NCBI GenBank assembly: GCA_021545595.1
Contig: JAJRVG010000015.1
Span: 1-7,043, forward strand
Length of the DNA stretch: 7,043 bases
Direction: 5' to 3'
Source: Zetaproteobacteria bacterium
GTDB taxonomy: Bacteria > Pseudomonadota > Zetaproteobacteria > Mariprofundales > Mariprofundaceae
Of the stretch, positions 1 through 6,098 are shown one piece after another (position 1 is the first letter of the stretch; each line of letters opens with the position of its first letter). The translations under genes were made by a program, and so were the position numbers. The notes under the pieces are model-generated. The model saw nothing but the letters and a program-made list of their open reading frames with translations. It searched no databases and had not been told where the DNA came from.

Positions 1-469
1 CACGCAGCACTGCCTGGTGTGCAACCAGGCCCAGTGCAAAAAGATTGCAGCCAGCAGGCAACTGCTCTATCTCACGTCTCAAAAACGAATTACAGCTACG
101 AATTTCCAGTGTCTCCGGCTTGTTCTGGGGTGGCAGGCACTTCACTGCATTGGTAATGCGCACACCCTTCAACTCAAGGCCGTCATCAACACTTTCAGAA
201 ACCGGGCTGTTGGATAGCCCAAGGTCATAGAGCGTCTGATAGAGAAGAATTCCGGCATAGTCGCCGGTAAACGGACGTCCTGTCCGGTTGGCTCCATGCA
301 TACCGGGAGCAAGACCTACCACCAGAAGTTCGGGTGACTCATCACCAAAGGCCGGTACAGGTGCGGCAAAATAGGATGGATGCTTTCTACGCACATCATC
401 CAGAAAACCTGAGAGTCTCGGGCAGGTTCTGCACTCCGGATCAAACGACTCCAAATCCGATCCCTTCAT
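1..469 (-). CDS. udgB: Family-5 uracil-DNA glycosylase (UdgB), C-terminus cut by window edge
   Basis: DNA repair enzyme that removes uracil and, in characterised family-5 members, other deaminated bases such as hypoxanthine from DNA. This is not in the usual ORF listing because it runs off the left edge; I read 156 codons on the minus strand. Visible: C13-x2-C16 followed by PRL, then HPSYF and PVPAFG (residues 30-42), the active-site block GLAPGMHGANRTGRPFTGD (52-70), and ITNAVKC111LPP followed by C126. The four cysteines (C-x2-C and C-x14-C) match the 4Fe-4S ligands of families 4 and 5. The GLAPG-x-HGANRTG block, with no acidic residue after GLAPG, points to family 5 rather than 4. The ATG lies 1 nt after the rdgB stop with no good Shine-Dalgarno, so translational coupling is likely. 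An in-frame TTG six bases upstream is an alternative start. Confidence 0.92.
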   Translation of the reverse strand, partial: MKGSDLESFDPECRTCPRLSGFLDDVRRKHPSYFAAPVPAFGDESPELLVVGLAPGMHGANRTGRPFTGDYAGILLYQTLYDLGLSNSPVSESVDDGLELKGVRITNAVKCLPPQNKPETLEIRSCNSFLRREIEQLPAGCNLFALGLVAHQAVLR

Positions 470-470
470 A

Positions 471-1055
471 TCAAACAACCGACTTCAACTGCTCAGCCAG
501 CTTGCGCAAAGCCCGGCCTCGATGTGATACGGATGCTTTCTCCTCAGCCGTAGCATGGGCAAAACTCTTCTTAAGTTCTGTTGAATAGAATAGCGGGTCA
601 TATCCGAAGCCATGTTCACCATCCGGGGCATCCAGAATCACACCATCAACCCGGCCTTCGGCCACGATGGGTGGCCGCTCATCCGGAAAGGCGAGATGAA
701 GAGCAGATACAAAATGGGCATCACGCCCCTCAACATCTGTCATCTCCCGTAACAGCTTGCTGTTATTTTCAGCATCCCCTGCATGCTCACCGGCAAAACG
801 GCTGGAGAAGATGCCAGGTTCGCCACCAAGTGCATCAACACAGAGCCCGGAATCGTCTGCCAGAGCCGGAAGCCGGTTGGCATGGGTAAAAGCCTCGGCC
901 TTCTTTGCAGCATTCTCCGCAAAGGTTTCGCCATCCTCATCCACATAGACAAATGCCGTGGCCTCAGAAGGCATCACTTCGATACTCAGTTCGACAAGAA
1001 TGGCAATCATCTCTTCGCGTTTTTTTGCATTGTTACTGGCAATGACAATTCTCAT
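471..1055 (-). CDS. rdgB: Non-canonical purine NTP pyrophosphatase, RdgB/HAM1 family
   Basis: Hydrolyses ITP, dITP and XTP to the monophosphates plus pyrophosphate, keeping deaminated purines out of DNA and RNA; cytoplasmic. The 194 residues match the usual family length. Visible motifs: N-terminal IASNNAKKREE (5-15) in the nucleotide-binding position, LADDSGLCVDALGG (66-78) with the conserved acidic pair, SSRFAGEHAGDAENN (84-98), FGYDPLF (150-156) and the C-terminal SHRGRAL (178-184), all in family order. The ATG is preceded by AGGAA at an 8-nt spacing. It sits 24 nt downstream of rph, a pairing common in proteobacteria, and almost touches udgB. Identification is secure; enzymatic preference is inferred from the family. 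Confidence 0.96.
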   Translation of the reverse strand: MRIVIASNNAKKREEMIAILVELSIEVMPSEATAFVYVDEDGETFAENAAKKAEAFTHANRLPALADDSGLCVDALGGEPGIFSSRFAGEHAGDAENNSKLLREMTDVEGRDAHFVSALHLAFPDERPPIVAEGRVDGVILDAPDGEHGFGYDPLFYSTELKKSFAHATAEEKASVSHRGRALRKLAEQLKSVV

Positions 1056-1079
1056 TGGACTGTTTTCCTGATGATCTTT

Positions 1080-1793
1080 TTATTCACCAACAGCCTGCAA
1101 CTGAATTCTGGCCAGATCGGCAATCCCCTTGTCTGCCAGCACCTTTAACTCCATAAACTGGCCCCATGCCAGTGGTTTATCCTCGGCAGTCGCCTGCACT
1201 TCAATCACACCGCCATCCGGTGTCATGACAAAATTGGCATCCATCTGAGCCTGTGAATCTTCGCAGTACTGCAGATCAAGCAGGCCACTGTTTTCAACAA
1301 AACCACAACTTACCGCTGCAACCTGCCCCATCACCGGATCATGTTCGATCACGCCGCTTTCAAGCAGCCTGTTTATAGCCCTGCGCAGTGCAACCCAGGC
1401 CCCGGTAATGGCTGCTGTACGCGTTCCACCATCAGCCTGCAACACATCACAATCAAGGCTGATGGAGCGGGGTCCCAGTTTGTCCAGGTCAACTACGGCC
1501 CTGAGTGAGCGACCGATCAGGCGCTGTATTTCAACCGTCCGTCCGGTCTGTTTGCCTCTCGCCGCTTCACGGCCACCCCGCGTATGGGTTGCTCTGGGTA
1601 ACATGCCATATTCCGCGGTCACCCAGCCTTGCTCGGTGCCTCGCAGGAATGGTGGCTGCCGCTCCTCAACACTGGCGGTACATAGCACGCGTGTATTGCC
1701 AAAACTGATCAGGGCCGAACCTTCGGCATAGCGGTTAAATGTTGTATCAATTGAGACGGGGCGGAGTTCATCCTGTTTACGGTCTTCACGCAT
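1080..1793 (-). CDS. rph: Ribonuclease PH
   Basis: Phosphate-dependent 3'-to-5' exoribonuclease that trims the 3' ends of tRNA precursors and other structured RNAs; forms a cytoplasmic hexamer of the PNPase-like fold. The 237 residues are the normal full length. Visible motifs: ELRPVSI near the N-terminus (9-15), GWVTAEYGMLPRAT (56-69), the arginine-rich segment TVEIQRLIGRSLRAV (86-100) with the expected phosphate-binding arginine at R86, and DCDVLQADGGTRTAAITGA (114-132), followed by LLDLQYCEDSQAQMDAN (171-187) with conserved acidic residues. A GAGAGGAAACT sequence directly before the ATG supplies a good ribosome-binding site. The gene lies 18 nt after dsbC, which is too short for an independent promoter plus leader, so co-transcription with dsbC is likely. 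Confidence 0.97.
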   Translation of the reverse strand: MREDRKQDELRPVSIDTTFNRYAEGSALISFGNTRVLCTASVEERQPPFLRGTEQGWVTAEYGMLPRATHTRGGREAARGKQTGRTVEIQRLIGRSLRAVVDLDKLGPRSISLDCDVLQADGGTRTAAITGAWVALRRAINRLLESGVIEHDPVMGQVAAVSCGFVENSGLLDLQYCEDSQAQMDANFVMTPDGGVIEVQATAEDKPLAWGQFMELKVLADKGIADLARIQLQAVGE

Positions 1794-1811
1794 AGTTTCC
1801 TCTCTGTCTGT

Positions 1812-2582
1812 CTATTTTCGAGTCAACCAGGCTTTCAACTGTTCGGCAGGCATGCTTCCACTACGTCTGCGTCCATCATGAGAAATGATTGTCGGTGTGC
1901 CGTGAATATTCAGGCTGGCAGCGAGCTTTGCAATGTCATCCAGCGGCGTTTTATAACCACCACCTTTGACTGCTTTGTCCTCCAGCATGACCCGGGTCAG
2001 GGCTGCGTGCTGATCCCTGGAACACCAGATCGCTTCAGCTTTTCGTGTTGCATCAGGGTGCAGCCGTTTCAGAGGCAGCAGGAATGTATAAACTTTTACA
2101 CCTTTAAGATCCTTCAGGCTCTTTTCCAGTCTGCGGCAATATGGACAATCCGGATCGGTAAATACAGCCATTTCAATGCCTTTCGAATCTCCCGAAACAA
2201 CTGCCTTATCCAGAGGCAGGACATCCCAGTTAATGCGATTGATCTGCTCCATACGGGCAGCGGTCAGATCCTGTTTGGTTGTTGTATCGAAGATATGTCC
2301 ATTGGCAATCAGATGCCTTCCAGTACGATCAACATAAAAGATATTGTTCCCTGACTGTACTTCATAAAGCCCCTGCAGAGGCGAATAACGCACGCTATTG
2401 ATTTTCATCTCCGGAATCTGCTTGCGTATCAGAAGCTCAATCTCAGCTGCAACCACCTCTCCTGCCTTACCGGCATCTTGAGCATGGCTGACAACAACAG
2501 GAGCTTTCTCTTTACTGCTGTCACTGGCACTGCTGTTGCATGAAGATGACAACAACATCACCATAATGAGTATTAATCGCAT
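1812..2582 (-). CDS. dsbC: DsbC-type periplasmic thiol:disulfide isomerase, possible lipoprotein
   Basis: Likely isomerises wrong disulfides in exported proteins. A 45-nt longer reading (ATG at 2627) is possible, but its GGAGG abuts the ATG with no spacer, whereas the ATG at 2582 has GGGAG at 5 nt and starts straight into a signal sequence, so I chose 256 residues. Domain order: signal peptide (1-14), Ser-rich linker, DsbC N-terminal dimerisation domain (about 40-115, with YEVQSGNNIFYVD), then a thioredoxin-fold catalytic domain with DPDCPYC (C146, C149) and the cis-proline loop GTPT (228-231). Only one other cysteine (C187) remains in the catalytic domain, so the second structural disulfide of E. 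coli DsbC seems absent. LLSSSC at residues 10-15 fits a relaxed lipobox. Known family reduces via DsbD; no DsbD is in the window. Confidence 0.88.
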   Translation of the reverse strand: MRLILIMVMLLSSSCNSSASDSSKEKAPVVVSHAQDAGKAGEVVAAEIELLIRKQIPEMKINSVRYSPLQGLYEVQSGNNIFYVDRTGRHLIANGHIFDTTTKQDLTAARMEQINRINWDVLPLDKAVVSGDSKGIEMAVFTDPDCPYCRRLEKSLKDLKGVKVYTFLLPLKRLHPDATRKAEAIWCSRDQHAALTRVMLEDKAVKGGGYKTPLDDIAKLAASLNIHGTPTIISHDGRRRSGSMPAEQLKAWLTRK

Positions 2583-2678
2583 AATGACTCCCGAGACTTT
2601 TTGGTGATCGACATGGTGTAGAAGCATCCTCCGATCTGCAAGTGCAATTCCTTTACCCCCGGAGCCGTAAAAAGGATT

Positions 2679-3155
2679 TCAACTATCCGGCTTGAGTGCC
2701 CGAAGAATGCTGTCGCTATCTGATTTCTCCCCCCAATGCACGGCGCCAATACGCATTGTTCGAATGCTACTGTCAGGACCGATCACCAGAGTGGTTGGCA
2801 ACCCCCGTACACCCAGATGCTGGGCTTTGAGCATATCACCTTTTAGCGCAGGAAAACTAAGCTCTTTTGACTTTAAAAATGCATCCACATCGGCAATATC
2901 CCGATCCAGCGAAACAATAATCATCTCTACATCACTGTTCGCCCTGCTCCAGGCTTCCAGTTCCGGCAGTTCATGTCGGCATGGTGGACACCAGGTTGCC
3001 CAGAAGTGAAGCACAACCGGTTTCCCCTTGTAGTCCGCAAGTGATTTCACAGCACCTGACATATCCTTCCACTCATACTCCACAGCAAACAGTGGAGAAG
3101 CTGAAATGATTAAACCTGCAATAAGAATCCCCAGTCTGGATTTCCAGTAAGCCAT
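2679..3155 (-). CDS. TlpA/ResA-like periplasmic thioredoxin
   Basis: Small exported thioredoxin-fold protein of 158 residues. An N-terminal signal peptide or anchor (hydrophobic 8-24, ASPLFA then VEYEW) precedes a compact thioredoxin domain with the redox site LHFWATWCPPCR (49-60; C56, C59), which is typical of the TlpA/ResA/CcmG group, and the cis-proline loop RGLPTTL (117-123). ResA/TlpA relatives reduce cysteines in apo-cytochromes, Sco proteins or CuA sites, so a reducing role is inferred rather than shown. The ATG has AAGGA at a 7-nt spacing. It is the promoter-proximal gene of the leftward group, 96 nt upstream of dsbC. It faces a divergent operon carrying a second TlpA-like gene. It is shorter than many family members and lacks the N-terminal APxFxL segment. 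The exact subfamily is uncertain, so no symbol is given. Confidence 0.88.
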   Translation of the reverse strand: MAYWKSRLGILIAGLIISASPLFAVEYEWKDMSGAVKSLADYKGKPVVLHFWATWCPPCRHELPELEAWSRANSDVEMIIVSLDRDIADVDAFLKSKELSFPALKGDMLKAQHLGVRGLPTTLVIGPDSSIRTMRIGAVHWGEKSDSDSILRALKPDS

Positions 3156-3188
3156 AATTTATTCCTTATCAATTCTAATTTAGACACC

Positions 3189-3216
3189 TTGAAAAACTGA
3201 CATCCTGCCGTATGTA
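3189..3216 (+). promoter_or_regulatory. Candidate sigma-70 promoter for the rightward operon
   Basis: TTGAAA (3189-3194) and TATGTA (3211-3216) are separated by 16 nt. The -35 is a good match; the -10 matches only three of six positions. It would give a leader of about 90 nt before the ATG at 3314. Judged by eye only. Confidence 0.25.
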
Positions 3217-3278
3217 AAAGGTTTTTTCGAGATGCCCTGTAGTAGTCGCAGTTCAGCGTGATTTCTTGATATTCATCA

Positions 3279-3306
3279 TTGCAACAATCCCTTTCAACCG
3301 TAGACT
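3279..3306 (+). promoter_or_regulatory. Candidate start-proximal promoter (possible leaderless transcript)
   Basis: TTGCAA (3279-3284), a 16-nt spacer and TAGACT (3301-3306) form a plausible promoter whose start point would fall at about 3313-3314, on the ATG of the His-rich gene. That gene has no Shine-Dalgarno, which is consistent with a leaderless mRNA. Speculative, since short hexamers occur by chance. Confidence 0.25.
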
Positions 3307-3313
3307 TTTCCCC

Positions 3314-3865
3314 ATGCACCGCATCACATCTCTGCTTATGATCGCTGCACTGCTCTCAGTCAGCAGCCTTCCCATGCTGCCACAGACACCTGTCTGTCAT
3401 GCGGCTGAGAGTAATACGGAATGCGACACCTGTCACGCTGATGAGGCCATTGAACACCACACCAGACATGAAGAATACGCCCATTTGATACATGGGAAAT
3501 TTGGCACGGAGATGCACCACAAAAGTGGTAACCATCGACCCATAGAGCATGACAAAAACAGCCACAACCATGGCAATATAAACCATCACGAAGGGGCAGA
3601 TGATCATCAGATGCATCAGCAACCTGGCTCCCTGAACAAACATAAGGCAGCTCTCTCGGTGGCAGAAAAAGAGTGTCGTATTGAGTGCGGCTGCGGCTGC
3701 AATCGAAGTGTGGATGGATTCCCACAGGTATTGTCACCGCACCTGATACCAACCATCAATTTTGAAACAGGCGAACAGATTGTTCGCATTGATCCGGAAC
3801 TCTTTCCGGCTCTACCTTCTTTGACGGAGGCAATTCCTCCTCCACCTCCTAAACACACCTGGTAA
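3314..3865 (+). CDS. His-rich exported protein with one CxxCH and a Cys cluster, unrecognised family
   Basis: I do not recognise a named family. From the ATG at 3314 it has 183 residues; an in-frame TTG at 3266 adds 16 residues but has no ribosome site and spoils the signal peptide. Seen in order: a Sec signal peptide (1 to about 30, ending CHA), a CDTCH motif (37-41), a histidine-rich stretch (41-101) holding 16 His in 61 residues plus several acids, a cysteine cluster C121-x3-C125-G-C-G-C129, and a proline-rich tail with five consecutive prolines (175-179). CxxCH can bind heme c, but a single motif inside a His-rich chain may instead bind metal. Histidines and cysteines of this kind suggest periplasmic Cu, Zn or Ni buffering; the neighbours favour copper. 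It is first in the rightward operon, 123 nt before the barrel gene. There is no Shine-Dalgarno before the ATG. Confidence 0.75.
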   Translation: MHRITSLLMIAALLSVSSLPMLPQTPVCHAAESNTECDTCHADEAIEHHTRHEEYAHLIHGKFGTEMHHKSGNHRPIEHDKNSHNHGNINHHEGADDHQMHQQPGSLNKHKAALSVAEKECRIECGCGCNRSVDGFPQVLSPHLIPTINFETGEQIVRIDPELFPALPSLTEAIPPPPPKHTW

Positions 3866-3879
3866 ATCCCAACAATTAA

Positions 3880-3897
3880 TTCCGGCAACGACCGGAA
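3880..3897 (+). other. Small inverted repeat in the gap after the His-rich gene
   Basis: TTCCGG (3880-3885) and CCGGAA (3892-3897) can pair as a 6-bp stem with a 6-nt loop, followed by a run of A on the plus strand. It lacks a U-tract, so it is not a standard terminator; it could be a weak attenuator, a processing site or chance. The rest of the gap (3866-3988) shows no gene. Confidence 0.3.
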
Positions 3898-3988
3898 AAA
3901 CACATGCATACGATTTCGAACCTCACAAACCCGGTTCAGGAGAATCGTCTGCAGTGGATTTATTATCAGACATTTAGGAGATTAAAAT

Positions 3989-5152
3989 ATGAAACGACAG
4001 ATAAATTTTGCACTGCTGATGGGGGCACTCATGCTGTTCCTGCCCGGAAATGCACAGGCTTATATGGGCATTTGCTGCGCCAAGTGCGGCGGCAATATGC
4101 CAATGAATATCCCCGGCGGCGGAATTCCTGAAACCAAAGAGTTCCGCTTTAAGATTACCCCGACATTTATGCGTATGGATGGGTTGCGTGACGGAACCTC
4201 TTCTGTTGACCCCGACAGTCTGCTGGGTATGCCGACTATGGGTAAATTCATGGCCGTACCGACAAGTATGGATATGTCCATGCTCAATGTCTCTTTGGGC
4301 TACAGCTTCACCGATGACTTTTTTGCCGGGATCATGGGCATGTACCAAAACAACAGCATGGACATGAAGTTCAATGCTCCGATGGCAGCCATAACGGGAA
4401 CGCCGGGATATCAGATGAAATCAGACGGGCTTGCCGATACGATGCTGATGGCTAAATACCGTATATTTGCCGATGACCCGCTGATTCCAACCAGTCAGGT
4501 GTCTCTGTTTATGGGGTTAAGCCTGCCGACCGGTTCGATTGGCGAGCGCAATACCACGCATCCACTGGCCATGCGGCAGACAGAGCTTCTTCCCTATGGT
4601 ATGCAGCTGGGTAGCGGCACATTTGATCCAATGCTCGGTGTAACGTACCAGGGATCAACATCACCATTCTGGTGGGGGTTTAATGGCATATTCACCGGAC
4701 GTTTATATGACAACAAGCAAGGCTACCATAAGGGCAATAAGATCAATGCTGATGCATATCTGATGTACCAGGTGCGTTATGACACGGTGCTGGAGCTTCA
4801 GCTCAATTATGACTGGGAGGATCGTATTCAGGGTGAGGCCAATGAGGCATTAAGTGGTGCTTCGGGCCATGCCACGAAAGGTGACCCCAACTCACCTTAT
4901 ATGACGCCTTTGTGGGATCCGAAAAACTATGGCGGGCACAACCTGTTCACCACAGTGGGTCTCCAGTGGCAACCAGCACCACTGCATATTCTTAATGCAC
5001 AGGTTGGAGTGCCCCTGTACCGCAACATTAACGGGCCACAACTTGAGCGGGACTGGCGTATATCACTCACCTGGTATGTTGAATTTCCAACGAAAGGCAG
5101 TGTTCGCTACACCGGGCCTGCTTCAGATAACTCCAGCACACTTGGATTTTAG
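3989..5152 (+). CDS. Met-rich outer-membrane beta-barrel, 'transporter'/phenol MetA-degradation-like family
   Basis: A 387-residue exported protein. A signal peptide (1-24, ending GNAQA) is followed by a mature N-terminus with C29, C30 and C33 (GICCAKCGG) and then alternating hydrophobic and aromatic strands typical of a barrel. The family is recognised from LSLPTGSIGE (177-186), LPYGMQLGSGTFDPMLG (201-217), GFNGIFTGRL (230-239), and GPQLERDWRISLTW (349-362), which match proteins commonly annotated as transporter or meta-pathway phenol degradation OMPs; that name does not prove substrate. Residues 26-154 contain 19 methionines in 129 positions, often as MxM or MxxM pairs, a composition seen in copper(I)-binding proteins. 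A clear AGGAG lies 8 nt before the ATG. The stop TAG overlaps the Shine-Dalgarno of the next gene, so the two are coupled. An efflux or uptake role for copper is inferred from composition and neighbours. Confidence 0.75.
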   Translation: MKRQINFALLMGALMLFLPGNAQAYMGICCAKCGGNMPMNIPGGGIPETKEFRFKITPTFMRMDGLRDGTSSVDPDSLLGMPTMGKFMAVPTSMDMSMLNVSLGYSFTDDFFAGIMGMYQNNSMDMKFNAPMAAITGTPGYQMKSDGLADTMLMAKYRIFADDPLIPTSQVSLFMGLSLPTGSIGERNTTHPLAMRQTELLPYGMQLGSGTFDPMLGVTYQGSTSPFWWGFNGIFTGRLYDNKQGYHKGNKINADAYLMYQVRYDTVLELQLNYDWEDRIQGEANEALSGASGHATKGDPNSPYMTPLWDPKNYGGHNLFTTVGLQWQPAPLHILNAQVGVPLYRNINGPQLERDWRISLTWYVEFPTKGSVRYTGPASDNSSTLGF

Positions 5153-5161
5153 GAGAAAATC

Positions 5162-5437
5162 ATGAGAAAATTTTATCTTATATTGATCACATGCCTGCTT
5201 ACCACACCTGCGTATGCGGTGACTTCAATTCCCGATGCGGATTCACCAGAGGCGAAAGTCTATATTGAGAGGTGTAGTGTCTGCCATGTATTGCCACATC
5301 CAAAACGTCTATCTTTCAGCAGCTGGAAACATATGCTGAAGTTGATGGATCAACGTATGGAAGAGCGGGGCATCTCCCCGCTTGAACCGGCGGAACGGGA
5401 AGCCATTGCAGCGTATTTGAAGCGCCATGCACGTTAA
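5162..5437 (+). CDS. Small monoheme c-type cytochrome
   Basis: Ninety-one residues: a Sec signal peptide (1-19, ending PAYA), then one heme c site CSVCH (38-42) and a helical C-terminus ending IAAYLKRHA. The N-terminal helix (SPEAKVYIERC) before the CxxCH and the C-terminal helix (AEREAIAAYLK) are the usual pair of a class I cytochrome; the sixth heme ligand is probably one of M58, M62 or M66, which I cannot choose. It would be periplasmic and need the Ccm system. GGAG lies 6 nt before the ATG and overlaps the stop of the barrel gene. It lies 16 nt ahead of the TlpA-like gene. Likely role: electron transfer to or from a copper or thiol partner. No closer family name is evident. Confidence 0.82.
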   Translation: MRKFYLILITCLLTTPAYAVTSIPDADSPEAKVYIERCSVCHVLPHPKRLSFSSWKHMLKLMDQRMEERGISPLEPAEREAIAAYLKRHAR

Positions 5438-5445
5438 AGGGGGAG
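5437..5445 (+). promoter_or_regulatory. Shine-Dalgarno that fixes the start of the second TlpA-like gene
   Basis: AAGGGGGAG begins at the stop of the cytochrome gene and is 8 nt from the ATG at 5454. The in-frame ATG at 5427 sits inside the cytochrome gene with no such site, so 5454 is chosen. Confidence 0.75.
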
Positions 5446-5453
5446 CAACATCC

Positions 5454-6047
5454 ATGTATGATGTACGATTTGCCCGCATTGCAATAGTGGCAATCTGCAC
5501 TGCGCTGGTCTGGGCCATACCGGCCCGGGCCACCCCTCCTGATGGGGCTCTGGACAGGGCATTGGCCGATTTTGGCGTGATTGCCCCCAGAGTCAGCATG
5601 CCCGCACCCGGTTTTTCATTGGCGGGACTTGATGGAGAGCAGCGCTCACTATCCTCCAACCGGGGTAAAATCGTATTGCTGCATTTCTGGGCCACATGGT
5701 GTCCACCATGCCGGAAAGAGATGCCTCTCCTGCATGAATTGGAAAAGGAGTTTGCAGGGCAGAACTTCGCATTGATGTGTGTGAATGTCGACCGAGGCAA
5801 CAAAGCTGCTGTGGAGAAATTCATACACGGCATCAGTCAGCATTTTCATACCCGGCTGGATCCGGATGGTAAGGTGCGTAACAGCTATGAAGTTCGCGCC
5901 CTGCCCACAAGCTATATCATTGGACGTGATGGTAAGATCATTGGTAAAATTATCGGCGAGCGGGACTGGGCAGAAGCAGAGGCTTCGAATCTGCTCAAAA
6001 CACTGCTTGGTGAAGTAACAAAATCGCCACACATTAATGAAAAGTAA
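5454..6047 (+). CDS. TlpA/ResA-like periplasmic thioredoxin (second copy)
   Basis: A 197-residue exported thioredoxin-fold protein, probably a thiol reductant. An alternative ATG at 5427 would add 9 residues but overlaps the cytochrome. Seen: a signal peptide (about 1-26, ending IPARA), a linker, the family segment MPAPGFSLAGLDGEQ (49-63), the redox site LHFWATWCPPCR (76-87; C83 and C86), VNVDRG (110-115), and the cis-proline loop RALPTSYIIGRDG (148-160). Members such as TlpA and ResA reduce Sco-type copper proteins or apo-cytochrome c. Its place between a cytochrome and a PCu(A)C chaperone suits copper-ligand reduction, though the partner is not proven. It is a diverged paralogue of the divergent TlpA-like gene, sharing the 12-residue LHFWATWCPPCR block exactly. 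Confidence 0.9.
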   Translation: MYDVRFARIAIVAICTALVWAIPARATPPDGALDRALADFGVIAPRVSMPAPGFSLAGLDGEQRSLSSNRGKIVLLHFWATWCPPCRKEMPLLHELEKEFAGQNFALMCVNVDRGNKAAVEKFIHGISQHFHTRLDPDGKVRNSYEVRALPTSYIIGRDGKIIGKIIGERDWAEAEASNLLKTLLGEVTKSPHINEK

Positions 6048-6049
6048 CC

Positions 6050-6085
6050 ATGATGTATGACATTAGAATCAGACAAATGATTTGA
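6050..6085 (+). other. 11-codon mini-reading frame ahead of the copper chaperone gene
   Basis: ATG ATG then TATGAC begins an 11-codon frame (MMYDIRIRQMI, then TGA) in the 51-nt gap before the PCu(A)C gene. Its MYDIR resembles MYDVR at the start of the preceding TlpA-like protein. No good ribosome site was found. It could be a remnant of a duplicated start or chance. I do not call it a gene. Confidence 0.2.
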
Positions 6086-6098
6086 AAAGGAGAAAAAG

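Larger units (their letters stand above)
3156..3313. promoter_or_regulatory. Divergent intergenic region between the two gene groups
   Basis: About 158 nt separate the leftward TlpA-like gene from the rightward operon, the only long gene-free stretch between head-to-head genes, so both promoters must lie here. It is AT-rich at its left side. No recognisable CueR-, CopR- or MerR-type dyad could be found by eye. The longer minus-strand reading across it lacks any signal or family feature and is treated as a shadow. Confidence 0.7.

Noticed and set aside
1..230. Plus-strand frames of 61-66 codons at the left edge
   Set aside because: They lie opposite a clear minus-strand UdgB with intact family motifs and have no features of their own.
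2640..2676. Imperfect stem between the TlpA-like and dsbC genes as a terminator
   Set aside because: CCTTTAC/GTAAAAAGG pairing needs a bulge and no U-tract follows on the minus strand.
3110..3319. 69-codon minus-strand frame across the divergent promoter region
   Set aside because: Begins inside the His-rich gene and ends inside the TlpA-like gene in another frame; no ribosome site or domain signal.
3425..3440. Multiheme cytochrome reading of the His-rich protein
   Set aside because: Only one CxxCH is present, so a multiheme cytochrome is excluded; single-heme binding remains open.
3360..3909. Long minus-strand frames opposite the His-rich gene
   Set aside because: Their Cys-, His- and Met-rich content mirrors the repeated CAT/ATG codons of the opposite strand; the plus-strand frame has the signal peptide and fits the operon.
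3938..3966. TATTAT at 3961-3966 as an internal promoter for the barrel gene
   Set aside because: A good -10 match, but no acceptable -35 at 15-19 nt upstream, so not listed as a feature.
3904..4131. 75-codon plus-strand reading frame overlapping the start of the barrel gene
   Set aside because: No Shine-Dalgarno, no family features, and it overlaps the well-supported barrel gene in another frame.
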